Shown: positions 25,634 to 33,918, counted from the stretch's first letter. The stretch: DNA of 64,000 nucleotides from Bacillus_BA fengqiuensis (GCA_030813035.1 JAUSTV010000005.1), one strand, 5' to 3'. Numbers and translations: made by a program. Notes: generated from the sequence alone by a model not told the origin.

Positions 25634-26074
25634 TTACGCTTGTTCGTCTTTTAATTTTTTTAAGCTTAAAATTTTTTCTTTCATTTCTTTTTCGGATAAG
25701 TTTTTTTCATCTTTGGCAAGCTTTTGTGTTTCCCAAAAGATTTTTAAATCTCCGGATGAGATGACTTCATAGGAGGAAAACTTTTTTTCCAAGGCTTTTT
25801 GTATTTTTCCTTCAATTTGTTTAGAGCGAAAGCGATCAAAATGGGCAATCTGATAAGCAACTAGTAAATGATCCTTTCCCTCAACCGCCACTACATCCTT
25901 AATTTGCGAAAAGGAATTTTTCAAGTTTTCTTCTGCTGCCGTTTCCACTTGCTGATCGCTTTCATGTGAAGAGCTTGTATGTACTATATTCGGTGAATCC
26001 ATTCCCCTTGCTTCCTGCTGGCATCCCGCTGCCAGCAAAGACGCCAATATCAATCCTACTATTCGTTTGATCAT
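25634..26074 (-). CDS. YhcN/YlaJ-type spore lipoprotein
   Basis: 146 residues from ATG 26074, 9 bases after GGGTG. The lipobox is LLAAGC, so the mature protein is anchored through Cys18. Residues 55-130 (VKDVVAVE-like VVAVEGKDHLLVAYQI, KALEKKFSSYEVISSGDLKIF) match the sporulation lipoprotein YhcN/YlaJ fold. A gene of this type heads spoVA2mob operons. spoVAC starts 12 bases later. It presumably sits on the outer face of the spore inner membrane. Confidence 0.85.
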   Translation of the reverse strand: MIKRIVGLILASLLAAGCQQEARGMDSPNIVHTSSSHESDQQVETAAEENLKNSFSQIKDVVAVEGKDHLLVAYQIAHFDRFRSKQIEGKIQKALEKKFSSYEVISSGDLKIFWETQKLAKDEKNLSEKEMKEKILSLKKLKDEQA

Positions 26075-26406
26075 ACAAAAACGCACCCTTTTCTTTAAGA
26101 GGTTGTTCAAAAAGTCCGGGAAAAATGACTGTCGAATTTCGGCGTCAGCTTGCTTTTCCGCTACTCACGTATTAACAACATACGCTCCGTTGCTCAAAGC
26201 GGCGCTTCCTTGAACTTCTCGGTCCTTTTTGTCCTCCTTTCTGAATACATACTTTAAATAATGATTCTTCTTTTATGTTGTGCATTGTCCGTCATTTTAT
26301 GAGCAGCCGAAGCGGACAAAACAACAAAAGTTCGGCGCCCCTGTGGCAAATTGGGTTGATAGGGACAAAAAAGAATCAGGATTTCACAGCGAAATCCTGA
26401 TTCTTT
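26075..26406. other. upstream region of the spoVA2-type operon
   Basis: Contains the intergenic repeat at 26102-26235 and the bidirectional terminator at 26367-26408. An AAAGGAGG site on the minus strand at about 26232-26240 has no start codon in range. A SigG promoter would be expected here, but no good match was found. Confidence 0.4.
26102..26235. repeat. intergenic element with imperfect inverted ends
   Basis: Starts GTTGTTCAAAAAGTCCGG and ends TCGGTCCTTTTTG, so its ends can pair over about 13 bases. The inside (GCGTCAGCTTGC, CTACTCACGTATT, CGGCGCTTCC) is reminiscent of a repeat often seen downstream of genes in Bacillaceae; that resemblance is from memory. Confidence 0.5.
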
Positions 26407-26408
26407 TT
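26367..26408. terminator. bidirectional terminator
   Basis: AAAAAGAATCAGGATTTC and GAAATCCTGATTCTTTTT around ACAGC; ends the minus-strand gene at 26407. Confidence 0.85.
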
Positions 26409-26601
26409 AACGCTTCGGTAATTTTGACCCACATCCACAGCCCCCCAATGAAGATTTTTTAGGAGTAGGATTAGGATAAGGATGGTACACGGTGGGGCGT
26501 GATGTCACTTGTTGAGAGTGATTCGTTACGGTGTTTGGAGATTTACCGTTAGATATTTTAGAAGAAGCTGGATACCCTGGATAAGAACCGTAGTAATGCA
26601 T
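26407..26601 (-). CDS. small Tyr/Pro/Cys-rich protein, probable spore protein
   Basis: 64 residues, ATG after AGAGGTGG. N-terminal HYYGSYPGYPASS, central PTVYHPYPNPTP and a C-terminal GGCGCGSKLPKR. No export signal or domain. Tyrosine-, glycine- and cysteine-rich small proteins of this sort are common in spore coats, and all its neighbours are spore genes, so a coat role is inferred. Not recognised as a named Cot protein. Confidence 0.6.
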   Translation of the reverse strand: MHYYGSYPGYPASSKISNGKSPNTVTNHSQQVTSRPTVYHPYPNPTPKKSSLGGCGCGSKLPKR

Positions 26602-26622
26602 ATCAGTTCCACCTCTTTTCTA

Positions 26623-26761
26623 TAAAGGAAACTTCCATTAGCGGGGTTGTTCTTCATCCCCACCGATGATTATTTGACTTATCTTTTTTACGGACAGTGC
26701 CGCTTACATAAAAAACAAAGGCTACTTGCGCTGTTTTCTTTAGGATCTAATGCGGAATAAA
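26623..26761 (+). repeat. TAAAGGAAACTTCC repeat, degenerate copy
   Basis: Keeps the start TAAAGGAAACTTCC and the end CTAATGCGGAATAAA, but the middle has diverged. Confidence 0.6.
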
Positions 26762-26936
26762 TAAAGCTCTATTCAAGAGGAAAATGGGTACTATCCATCA
26801 TATTCCAAACATAATAAGCTTGTGCTCGACTATCGGCAGTTGGCCAAAGAAACTTTCATCAGCGCGAGGAACCTTGAACACATCTTCATATCGAAGGTTT
26901 TGCTTTCTGCTGAAGCGGGGATTCATTTAGGAGAAA
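26762..26936. other. gene-free, possible second degenerate repeat
   Basis: About 26846-26933 (AAGAAACTTTCATCAGCG ... GCTGAAGCGGGGATTC) recalls the same repeat family but is too diverged to be sure. Confidence 0.35.
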
Positions 26937-27344
26937 TTAATCATCCTCAATCGCATCTTGTTCATGAAGCACTCTCATGAACCACGCATCGCTCGATGTT
27001 CGGTTCTGTTTGTTTTGACGATTTGCCTGAAAATAAGGGGATTCCGCCGGCTTTCCCTGTTTTTTTTCTGTGCTTTCTTTCTTGGGTGCCGGAGGATGCT
27101 TTTTTTTGTCTTTAATGGACGACACATCATTGATAAACGATTTTAAAACATTAACCTGTTCTAAGAGCTGATTTTTTTCCTGCTTATGTCTTTCTTTCAA
27201 TTCCTTGATTTCTTCTTCGAGTTCTTCTTCTCTCCACTCTCTCTGTTGAAATTCCAGATGTCTTTCTCTATAAAAGGCCAGCTGGGATTTTAAATTGGAG
27301 ATGTATTTTTTCAAGTTCTCTTCGCTAATTTTTTTGTCACTCAT
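26937..27344 (-). CDS. coiled-coil protein of unknown function
   Basis: 135 residues from ATG 27344 after GGAGGGGTGAGG. Residues 8-85 form a strong coiled coil (ENLKKYISNLKSQLAFYRER, EEELEEEIKELKERHKQEK), then a basic Pro/Lys linker (KKKHPPAPKKESTEKK) and a short tail (SSDAWFMRVLHEQDAIEDD). No membrane or catalytic motif. The plus-strand gene at 28528 also begins with a coiled coil, and both flank the spore-surface gene at 27601, which suggests morphogenetic or coat partners. That is inference. Confidence 0.65.
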   Translation of the reverse strand: MSDKKISEENLKKYISNLKSQLAFYRERHLEFQQREWREEELEEEIKELKERHKQEKNQLLEQVNVLKSFINDVSSIKDKKKHPPAPKKESTEKKQGKPAESPYFQANRQNKQNRTSSDAWFMRVLHEQDAIEDD

Positions 27345-27510
27345 ACGCCTCACCCCTCCTGTATTCTACCAATAGTTTATGAAGGAATTTTTCGGCTGTG
27401 ACCGATAACCGTTCCCCAATAGCTGAATATGATATGACTGAGCTTCTTCCTTTTTCTTTAAAGCCCACTGCTCATAGGCGAAGATGCAGAAATTCCGCTC
27501 CTGTCACGGC

Positions 27511-27537
27511 ACACAAATAATAGTCATTCATACAATA
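27511..27537 (+). promoter_or_regulatory. candidate SigK/SigE promoter
   Basis: CATACAATA (27529-27537) fits the SigK -10 form CATAnnnTA and also the SigE CATACAnT form; ACAC sits 14 bases upstream as a -35. It lies 64 bases before the start of the probable spore-surface gene. Confidence 0.5.
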
Positions 27538-27600
27538 TATTAGTCCGATACCCAGATTCAGGGCTGAGAATAAGGACAATTAAGATTAGGAGGTAACACT

Positions 27601-28308
27601 ATGCGTGATTCAGAAAAGCTTTGTATCCGCGTGCCTAAAGTTTTTGACTGGGTAAACCGTCAAGTTGATTTACCCTTAATAAGCTTTACAGGTCACAAAG
27701 GTTTGGCTAAGTTAAGATTTGATTGTGAGGATACTCCAGGCACAAAAGACGATCCATGCAGCGTCCTTGGAAGAAACACAATCACAAGATGTTTCTTAAG
27801 TGACGCTGAAGGAAATCCGATTGAGTCTCTCAATTCCGATGCAGTTGAAATTAAAGAAATCGTACAGCCGGATGGCCGTTTAAACGTCACTTCCACACTG
27901 CCGAACGGCGACAGAGTCACTCTTCAAAAAGTAAAAGTATTGGTAAAAGGATTCTTTGTTATTGAAGTTTCCAATATGCAAGGTGACGTTTGCATCTCAG
28001 CACCTCAGCCGTTTGCGGTCGCTCAAACATTCTTCTTATGTGCCCCTCCAGGAACGGATGTAGTTGGTCATATTACATTCTTCGAATGCGACGCACACTT
28101 AATCTGTGACAACAATGAATTCCAGCAATTAGATGTATCCTTAACATTCTGCCTAGATGTACAAATGGAAGCAATAGTAAAAATTGAAGTGGATGCACGC
28201 TTCTGCCGCCCTCGTCAAGAACTTCCTATTAACACTTGCAATGCTGCTAACCAAATTCCTCCGCAATGTCCGGATGTGTTCCCTGGAGAAACTGACAACG
28301 ATTGCTAA
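27601..28308 (+). CDS. Cys-rich probable spore coat/exosporium protein
   Basis: 235 residues, ATG after AGGAGGT. Starts LCIRVPKVFDWVNRQVDLPL and continues with beta-rich sequence and about 16 Cys (ETFFLCAPPGTDVVGH-like FFLCAPPGTD, CDAHLICDNNEFQQLDVSL, FCLDVQMEA, FCRPRQELPINTC). I recall similar proteins in many Bacillaceae labelled spore coat or hypothetical. No signal peptide, as expected for a mother-cell coat protein. It is not a CotY/CotZ relative by visible motif. A sporulation-type promoter lies upstream and a terminator follows. Confidence 0.7.
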   Translation: MRDSEKLCIRVPKVFDWVNRQVDLPLISFTGHKGLAKLRFDCEDTPGTKDDPCSVLGRNTITRCFLSDAEGNPIESLNSDAVEIKEIVQPDGRLNVTSTLPNGDRVTLQKVKVLVKGFFVIEVSNMQGDVCISAPQPFAVAQTFFLCAPPGTDVVGHITFFECDAHLICDNNEFQQLDVSLTFCLDVQMEAIVKIEVDARFCRPRQELPINTCNAANQIPPQCPDVFPGETDNDC

Positions 28309-28319
28309 ACCTTCCACTT

Positions 28320-28350
28320 ATAGAGGAGATCTTTCTCCTCTATTTTTTAT
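28320..28350 (+). terminator. intrinsic terminator
   Basis: TAGAGGAGA and TTCTCCTCTA arms followed by TTTTTTATT. Confidence 0.9.
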
Positions 28351-28527
28351 TAATCCGATTCACATTTTATGCCTGTACCCCATATTTTTCATTTCTTCGT
28401 CATATTCATGATCATTGGTACACTTATAAAATTCCAGAAGAAAATCACGATTCATGGGCGCCTCCATCAATGAGGGCATTACAACCTTTTGTTTCTCATA
28501 CATATAAGTGAACGGAAAGGAGCGTGC

Positions 28528-29337
28528 ATGATGAAAAATAATTCCCACCCTTCGTCCGACAGCGTTCTTCAGTTAAGACAAAAACTCATTCACTATAAAT
28601 CAGAAATCAATCATTATGAACAAAAAATAAAGCAATACGAGAGAGCCTTGGAGCAGGAAAAAGAAAATACGGATTTTTGGAAGGAAAAGCATACCTCAAT
28701 GATTCATCACTGGGAGAAAGAGAATTCTGCAGAAGAGTTTGAGAGGAAAATCAATATGTTAACAAACGAACTGGCTGAACAAAAACTCTTGAATGAGCAC
28801 CTTAAGAAAAAACTCTCGCAGCAGGAACGAGTCGTAAAAGTAGAAGAAAAACGAATGTCCAAACATGACCTGGTCGCCTTTTTTATGTATTCAGTTATTA
28901 CCCCCTATAACAAAGAGGAAGATACCGTGATTGTAGGAAATGTCATCATAAAAAATCAAACATCTATTCCGTTGCATTCCCCAACCCTTTGCCTGAAGAT
29001 CCTCCCGCCTTCAAGCGCCAACTTGAGCGGAAAAATCAAAAGCGCCGACAAACAAAGTGCCGAATCGTTTTATGTACAGGAAACCGGATCTGAGCAGTGG
29101 GAATATGCCCATCCGAACTGGAAAGAAAAAATTAGAACAGACGGAGAATATTGGTTGAAACCCGTTCAAACAACCATACTTAAACCTGACAGTGTTTTAT
29201 CGTTTGATTCCTTTCAGCTTGGCATTCGATCTGACGCCAATCTCTCTTCCTTCTTGTTCGAAGGATATTTCTATACAAAAGAATGGCAGGAGGGTATTCC
29301 CTTCTTAAACAAAATCGTAGTTAACTTTTCTGCATAA
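28528..29337 (+). CDS. coiled-coil protein with C-terminal beta domain
   Basis: 269 residues; starts at one of two adjacent ATG codons (28528/28531) after AAAGGAG. Residues 10-115 are coiled coil (RQKLIHYKSEINHYEQKI, EFERKINMLTNELAEQK). Residues 125-265 look beta-rich: VIVGNVIIKNQTSIPLHSP, LCLKILPPSSANLSG, EYWLKPVQTTILKPDSV, FLFEGYFYTKEW. No signal peptide or known catalytic site. By position among spore genes it may be a coat or morphogenetic protein. It was not recognised as a named family. Confidence 0.65.
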   Translation: MMKNNSHPSSDSVLQLRQKLIHYKSEINHYEQKIKQYERALEQEKENTDFWKEKHTSMIHHWEKENSAEEFERKINMLTNELAEQKLLNEHLKKKLSQQERVVKVEEKRMSKHDLVAFFMYSVITPYNKEEDTVIVGNVIIKNQTSIPLHSPTLCLKILPPSSANLSGKIKSADKQSAESFYVQETGSEQWEYAHPNWKEKIRTDGEYWLKPVQTTILKPDSVLSFDSFQLGIRSDANLSSFLFEGYFYTKEWQEGIPFLNKIVVNFSA

Positions 29338-29340
29338 ATA

Positions 29341-29372
29341 ACGGCACATGGATGTTTTTATCCATGTGCCGT
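29341..29372. terminator. hairpin between convergent genes
   Basis: ACGGCACATGGAT and ATCCATGTGCCGT, perfect, loop GTTTTT. Serves genes ending at 29337 and 29381. Confidence 0.75.
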
Positions 29373-29380
29373 CATTTATG

Positions 29381-30139
29381 TTATCCGTGAAAATCTGAGC
29401 CGCCTGAATAAAATAAGTTATAATGGAGAGCCCATTTCATGTACCGGCGTTCATGGTCTATATTATGAAGTGGATGGTATACCTCAATTCCGTCAAACCC
29501 CATTTCCAGCAGTTCCTCTATCATATCTTGATTCGAAATCACAGCTGGATGGGCGAGCACAGCTACCCCTCCACTTCCTTGTATAAGCTCGATGCCGTCT
29601 TTTGGTGTTAACGCCATCTTCTCCACACTGCACGGTTTCCCGTCTCCTAAATATAGATCAAAGACCGTCTTTAAATCTTTTACATAGCCCTTTGACACGA
29701 CTGCCTTGGCAATATGAGGTCTCCCTACCGTACCTCCCTTGCTGAACTGATGAACATCTTCCATCGTAATATTCATGCCGAGCTGCTGAAATTTTTCAAC
29801 AATGATAGAAGCTCTGTGTTCGCGGTGATTTCTTATTTGTTGCAGTACATTCTCTAAATGCGGTGTTGCCGTCAAACCGTACCCCAAAATATCAATGCGC
29901 TGCCCTTGATAATACGTTGTCAGCTCAATACCTGGTATGACATGTATGCCTATTCTTTTTCCCTCGGTTATCGCTTCTTCTATTCCAGCCATGGTATCAT
30001 GATCGGTGATTGCAATCGTTCTCTTACCTAATTGTTTCATTTTATTGACTACTTCTTTTGGAGATAAGGCTCCATCTGAAGCTGTTGTATGCATATGCAA
30101 ATCATAAGCGCCATCTTTAACTACTTGTCGAATGTCCAT
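29381..30139 (-). CDS. PHP-domain phosphoesterase (TrpH/YciV-like)
   Basis: 252 residues, ATG after GAAGGGAG. The four PHP metal motifs are present: DLHMHTTASDG (about 13-23), AITDHDT (42-48), PGIELTT (67-73), and HPAV (about 200) with GGSDFHG at the end. The domain of TrpH/RnaseAM proteins trims 5' RNA ends or hydrolyses 3',5'-bisphosphonucleotides. The protein ends right after the last metal motif, a little shorter than usual (about 280), so it may be slightly truncated. It is divergent from nothing obvious and stands between spore genes and the rhamnose reductase. Confidence 0.88.
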   Translation of the reverse strand: MDIRQVVKDGAYDLHMHTTASDGALSPKEVVNKMKQLGKRTIAITDHDTMAGIEEAITEGKRIGIHVIPGIELTTYYQGQRIDILGYGLTATPHLENVLQQIRNHREHRASIIVEKFQQLGMNITMEDVHQFSKGGTVGRPHIAKAVVSKGYVKDLKTVFDLYLGDGKPCSVEKMALTPKDGIELIQGSGGVAVLAHPAVISNQDMIEELLEMGFDGIEVYHPLHNIDHERRYMKWALHYNLFYSGGSDFHG

Positions 30140-30338
30140 ATGATTCTCCCTTCAACCATTTCTTCTATCATTTCTATGCTGAACCTACTGCACCCGTACA
30201 CGTATCGTTCAAACGGGCAGCAAGACCTTAGTGATGGCCATTCTGCTGTATCTTTCATTTTAAAGGAAGAAGCTGGTTCGAGAAAGAATCTTTTCTCTTC
30301 ACTAAATAAGATGATACCGTGTTAGTTCCTTATACACT

Positions 30339-30372
30339 AATAATGGACATGGGCGTTCCCATGTCCATTATT
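30339..30372 (-). terminator. terminator of the dTDP-rhamnose reductase gene
   Basis: AATAATGGACATGGG and CCCATGTCCATTATT, perfect 15-bp arms. Confidence 0.75.
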
Positions 30373-31208
30373 TATGTGGATTTATATAGCACCGCTCGAA
30401 CATAGTCGTGCAAAGCCTCTTGCCATGAACGCATACGGAAACCTTTACTTTTTCCTAAAACCGAGTAGCCTGGCCTTTTGGCCCGGCATTCATCCTTTCC
30501 CGAAGAAACAGGACTGACAAGTGCCGGGTCCACGCCTGCTTCTTGATAAATTTGTTTGGCTAACTCATACAAACTGCAGCTTCCTTCATTGACAAGATGA
30601 TAGGTGCCGTAAGAATGTTTCGAAACCGTTGCCAACGCTTCCACCAAGTCTTTCATGCTGGTTGGTGTACTGAACTCACTGTTGCTCACTTGAATTTCTT
30701 CTTTCTTTTTTGCATTTTCGATCATCCTGTTGACAAAAGTCGGACTGGAACTTCCATAAAGCCATGACGTACGTATAATATAACTTTTAGGATGTATAAG
30801 CTGTACGAAACGTTCTCCCAATCGTTTGCTTTCTCCATAAATATTAATCGGATTCGGTTTGTCCTCTTCTAAATAAGGGGATTGCTTCATCCCGTCAAAA
30901 ATATAATCGGTGCTTATATAAACAAGATCGGCTAAACAGTTTTGAGCCGCCTTGGCTATGTTCAACGTGCCAAAACTGTTGATTTCAAATGCTTTTTCAT
31001 ACTCCTGTTCACATGCATCTACGTCGGTATAGGCAGCGCAATGAAAAATACAATGCGGGTTCCATTTTTTTAGTCTTTCTTCTACATGCCCTTTGTTCGT
31101 TACATCCAATTCCTCTTTTGTAAGTGCACACACTTCATCATATTTTTCCAAACATGGAATAAGCTCTTTTGCCAGCCTTCCGTTTGCTCCAGTTACCATG
31201 ATAGTCAT
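30372..31208 (-). CDS. rfbD: dTDP-4-dehydrorhamnose reductase
   Basis: 278 residues, ATG after a GGGGAAAG site. An extended SDR: MVTGANGRLAKEL (NADPH-binding GxxGxxG form), FHCAAYTDVDACE, VYISTDYIFDG, and catalytic YGESKRLGE (YxxxK). RfbD/SpsK reduces dTDP-4-keto-rhamnose to dTDP-L-rhamnose. The other three rhamnose genes (rfbA, B, C) are absent from the window. Its position between coat genes suggests it supplies rhamnose for spore-surface glycan, as spsK does in B. subtilis, but that is inference. Confidence 0.9.
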   Translation of the reverse strand: MTIMVTGANGRLAKELIPCLEKYDEVCALTKEELDVTNKGHVEERLKKWNPHCIFHCAAYTDVDACEQEYEKAFEINSFGTLNIAKAAQNCLADLVYISTDYIFDGMKQSPYLEEDKPNPINIYGESKRLGERFVQLIHPKSYIIRTSWLYGSSSPTFVNRMIENAKKKEEIQVSNSEFSTPTSMKDLVEALATVSKHSYGTYHLVNEGSCSLYELAKQIYQEAGVDPALVSPVSSGKDECRAKRPGYSVLGKSKGFRMRSWQEALHDYVRAVLYKST

Positions 31209-31277
31209 GCTTTCCCCTGCCTCCAGTACATCTTGGTGTTTTTTGATGCCAAGACCTCAAACATGTAACCGCATGCC

Positions 31278-31625
31278 TCACTTTAAGAAGGATTCGAGAA
31301 AACCTGCCAGTCCCGCAACAGCAAGAATGGTGATGACAGGTAAAGCCAACTGCGGTATATAGATAAAGCCAAGGTAAAGAACAATGGAGCTCCATATTCC
31401 CGTACACCAGTAACAGCTAAGCAATTCTCCAATCCACTTTCGGACTCCTGTCCCTTTCACATGCAAATAAGTGGCAATACTGCCATCTTCTTGAGTTTCT
31501 TCTATCATTTCATGAAACGGTTTACGCAAAAACCAAGTAATCTTATCAAATACAATAAGCCTTGTTAACCGAAATACCGCCATCACAAGCATCACTAACT
31601 GAATCCATGTTATATTCACTTGCAC
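31278..31625 (-). CDS. yjcA: YjcA, DUF1360 membrane protein
   Basis: 115 residues, GTG start after AAAGGATG. Helices at about 7-23, 70-90 and 92-112 surround the DUF1360 core: FRLTRLIVFDKITWFLRKPF and LLSCYWCTGIWSSI with the CYWCTG motif. In B. subtilis yjcA lies in the cotVWXYZ-spoVIF stretch and is a mother-cell sporulation gene. Here it sits next to cotO but without the cotVWXYZ genes. Function unknown. Confidence 0.88.
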   Translation of the reverse strand: MQVNITWIQLVMLVMAVFRLTRLIVFDKITWFLRKPFHEMIEETQEDGSIATYLHVKGTGVRKWIGELLSCYWCTGIWSSIVLYLGFIYIPQLALPVITILAVAGLAGFLESFLK

Positions 31626-31742
31626 ACCATCCTTTAATTTATAGCGATGTTAAAGTCTAGTGCTGAAAGCGTGCGAAATCGTGATTTCACACGAATGAGC
31701 CAAACATCTTAAAAATCAACATTTTTCTCTAACAAAGCCTAA

Positions 31743-31898
31743 TTTATCCCTCATTAACGGGCAGGAAAAGCCCGAATAAAAGGGTACAGACTAACATCGC
31801 CGCGTCCTGCGGCAACGTCTGTGTGACCCGCATCGTGCGGGCCTAACTAACCATCGGTGGGGGATGAAGGAATCCCCCACCGATGGAAGTTTCCTTTA
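31743..31898 (-). repeat. TAAAGGAAACTTCC repeat, type B full copy
   Basis: 156 bp on the minus strand. It keeps the common ends (TAAAGGAAACTTCC and CCCGTTAATGAGGGATAAA) but has a different middle: CCGATGGTTAGTTAGGC, CCCGCACGATGCGGG, GACGTTGCCGCAGGACGCGG and TTAGTCTG. The same middle appears at 44057-44206. Confidence 0.9.
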
Positions 31899-32010
31899 TA
31901 AAAAAGAGTGAAAAAGGATGATTATCGCCCGGGTTGCTATACCATATGTTTTCAACTCTTCTTCCGAAACTCGTTCGTTGAATTTCTTTTCACTTTCTTA
32001 TTGGCCAATA

Positions 32011-32050
32011 AAAAAGCCAACGCAATGTAGAACATCGTGTCGGCTTTTAT
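32011..32050 (-). terminator. cotO terminator
   Basis: AAAAAGCC and GGCTTTTA with an inner ACG/CGT pair; A-run upstream gives T residues on the minus strand. Confidence 0.6.
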
Positions 32051-32081
32051 GATTTTTTGCTGTTCTCCTCTTTGGAACACT

Positions 32082-32552
32082 TTAAATTTTTATGATTGAA
32101 ATTTGGGTAACCGCTTGAAGCGGGATTGAAATAGGGTCTTTATGGGGCGGAATGATAAACGATAACTCTTCGCGGCCCACTTCTGTAATGGTTCCCCTAT
32201 AAATCTTTTCTTTTGTTGTTACCTCACACACAGGCTGGGACATATGTTTAGGAAATTGCACTAAAAAAGACGCTTTTTCTTCAATTGTCATCTCTTGAAA
32301 CATTTTATTCATCTTCTTTGGCTCTTCCCTTTTCGTTTCCTCTTCCTTCAACGGAGAAATCAAGGAAAAAGTCGGCTCCTCTTTTGGCTCTGACTGTTTG
32401 CTCGTCTCTTTGGCTTCTCCGTCTTCTTGTTGACTTTCTTGAAAGCTCGAGCTAAAAAAATGCTGCATTGAATTTTTCGTTTTTTTAATATTCGGCTGTA
32501 CAATATACATTAACGGGGCATTTGCTTCCGTTTTTGTTTTCCCATTTTTCAT
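32082..32552 (-). CDS. cotO: CotO spore coat morphogenetic protein
   Basis: 156 residues, ATG after GAGGGATG. Lys/Ser/Glu-rich N-terminal two-thirds (PLMYIVQPNIKKTKNSMQ, KEEETKREEPKKMNK), then a conserved end: MTIEEKASFLVQFPKHM and IPLQAVTQISI. That is the CotO/YjbX pattern; in B. subtilis CotO helps put the outer coat layers on the spore. It is next to fabI, with one gene (EAL) inserted, and otherwise matches the B. subtilis order. Confidence 0.85.
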   Translation of the reverse strand: MKNGKTKTEANAPLMYIVQPNIKKTKNSMQHFFSSSFQESQQEDGEAKETSKQSEPKEEPTFSLISPLKEEETKREEPKKMNKMFQEMTIEEKASFLVQFPKHMSQPVCEVTTKEKIYRGTITEVGREELSFIIPPHKDPISIPLQAVTQISIIKI

Positions 32553-32940
32553 TGAAGCATCCCTCCATTGATCAAATAAATCCCTCTTAAAAATGTATGC
32601 CCATACCTAAGCAAACTTGTTCTTTTTTTTGCTTCAACTTTTAAATCCATTCATTTTTTAACATGTTGCTATTTTTCAAGCTTTTAACAGTCTTTCTGTT
32701 CTTACAACTTAACTAGGCTCAAAACTTTTTCATATAAGGTTTCGCCAAATACCGAAGGTATTTGGCGAAACCTTCATGTATAAATAAGAGAACGTGAATG
32801 TTTTTATTCACGTTCTCTTATTTATATAATTTTTACAATTGAACCAAATTATCTTAATAATCTTATGATAATTTGAAATTACCGTTTTCGAGAATATTCG
32901 ACACATATGTGAGTATACGGAAAAGAAAGGAATTTTTCTC
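32553..32940. other. intergenic region between divergent cotO and EAL genes
   Basis: Holds two tandem hairpins (32739-32822). No coding frame between them and the flanking starts. Presumed promoters were not resolved. Confidence 0.6.
32738..32822. repeat. two orphan perfect hairpins
   Basis: First: GGTTTCGCCAAATACC with its complement (32738-32772). Second: AAATAAGAGAACGTGAAT with its complement around GTTTTT (32783-32822). Both look like gene-end hairpins but lie between the starts of divergent genes. Confidence 0.75.
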
Positions 32941-33870
32941 ATGGATATGATTTTGACTGAGGAGAAGACGCTATCAGAACGGCGAGTCTTCCAATCCATT
33001 CTTAAGTATAAAAAAATCCATACATTGTTTCAGCCCATTATTTCACTAAACAATGGCTGCCCTCATGGATATGAAGCACTGTCAAGGGGGCCTGCAGGTA
33101 CTGTTTTCCATTCACCCCTCCAATTGTTTTCGTACGCTGAAAAGGAAGGATGCCTATATCTTTTGGAAAAGCTTTCAAGAGAGCTGGCTCTTAAAACCGC
33201 CACACCTTTATTAGCCGATAATGAAAAAATTTTCATTAACATTAGTGCACAAGTCATATACGATTCAAATTTCACGCCTGGCCACACCCTTTCACTATTG
33301 AATGAATACGGGTTCTCTCCTGAACAAGTAGTATTTGAAATTACAGAACGAAGCGCTATCCATGACTTTGATGCCTTTAGAGAGGTTTTATATCACTATA
33401 GGAAACAAGGTTTTAAAATTGCCATTGATGATGCGGGAGCCGGGTATTCGTCCCTTCAGGCTATTACAGAACTTATGCCTGATTATATTAAAGTAGATCG
33501 TTCCCTCATTCAACACATTGACAAAAAAGAGGTGAAGCAAAATATTGTAGAGGCTTTCGTAACATTCGCCAAGAAAACGAATGCAGCGCTGGTCGCAGAA
33601 GGAATTGAAACAAAAGAGGAACTAAAGAAGGTCATCTCACTCGGCATTCATTATGCCCAAGGATTTATATTGAGCCGGCCAAGCAATCCCATTCAGCAAG
33701 TTCCTTACGATGTCGTACACACCATCCAGTCAGCCAATTTTCATCGCCATTCAAGAAAAAAAATTACAATCACAGAACACGATGACCTGATTATTTTGAA
33801 AGACGGAAACCCCATTCTGGAAACGAACGCAAAAAATATCTTAACCGCTTACCAACAATTATACCGTTAA
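32941..33870 (+). CDS. EAL-domain cyclic-di-GMP phosphodiesterase
   Basis: 309 residues, ATG after AAAGGAA. A stand-alone EAL domain (about 22-245) with the catalytic set visible: YEALSRG with Glu45, FINISAQ, FEITERSA, IAIDDAGAGYSSL, YIKVDRSLI, LVAEGIET and AQGF. All metal and general-base positions seem to be kept, so it should hydrolyse c-di-GMP to pGpG. The last 60 residues form a separate small domain. There is no membrane helix or sensory domain, so how it is controlled is unknown. It has no place in the B. subtilis order at this point. Confidence 0.9.
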   Translation: MDMILTEEKTLSERRVFQSILKYKKIHTLFQPIISLNNGCPHGYEALSRGPAGTVFHSPLQLFSYAEKEGCLYLLEKLSRELALKTATPLLADNEKIFINISAQVIYDSNFTPGHTLSLLNEYGFSPEQVVFEITERSAIHDFDAFREVLYHYRKQGFKIAIDDAGAGYSSLQAITELMPDYIKVDRSLIQHIDKKEVKQNIVEAFVTFAKKTNAALVAEGIETKEELKKVISLGIHYAQGFILSRPSNPIQQVPYDVVHTIQSANFHRHSRKKITITEHDDLIILKDGNPILETNAKNILTAYQQLYR

Positions 33871-33918
33871 GAAAAGCGCAAGGAACCTGCCTATGGACTT
33901 CACCTGAAGTTAGACAAT

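Noticed and set aside
27601..28308. CotZ/CotY identity for the Cys-rich protein
   Set aside because: The position beside coat genes suggests it, but the sequence lacks the CotY/CotZ cysteine pattern and starts with a different conserved block.
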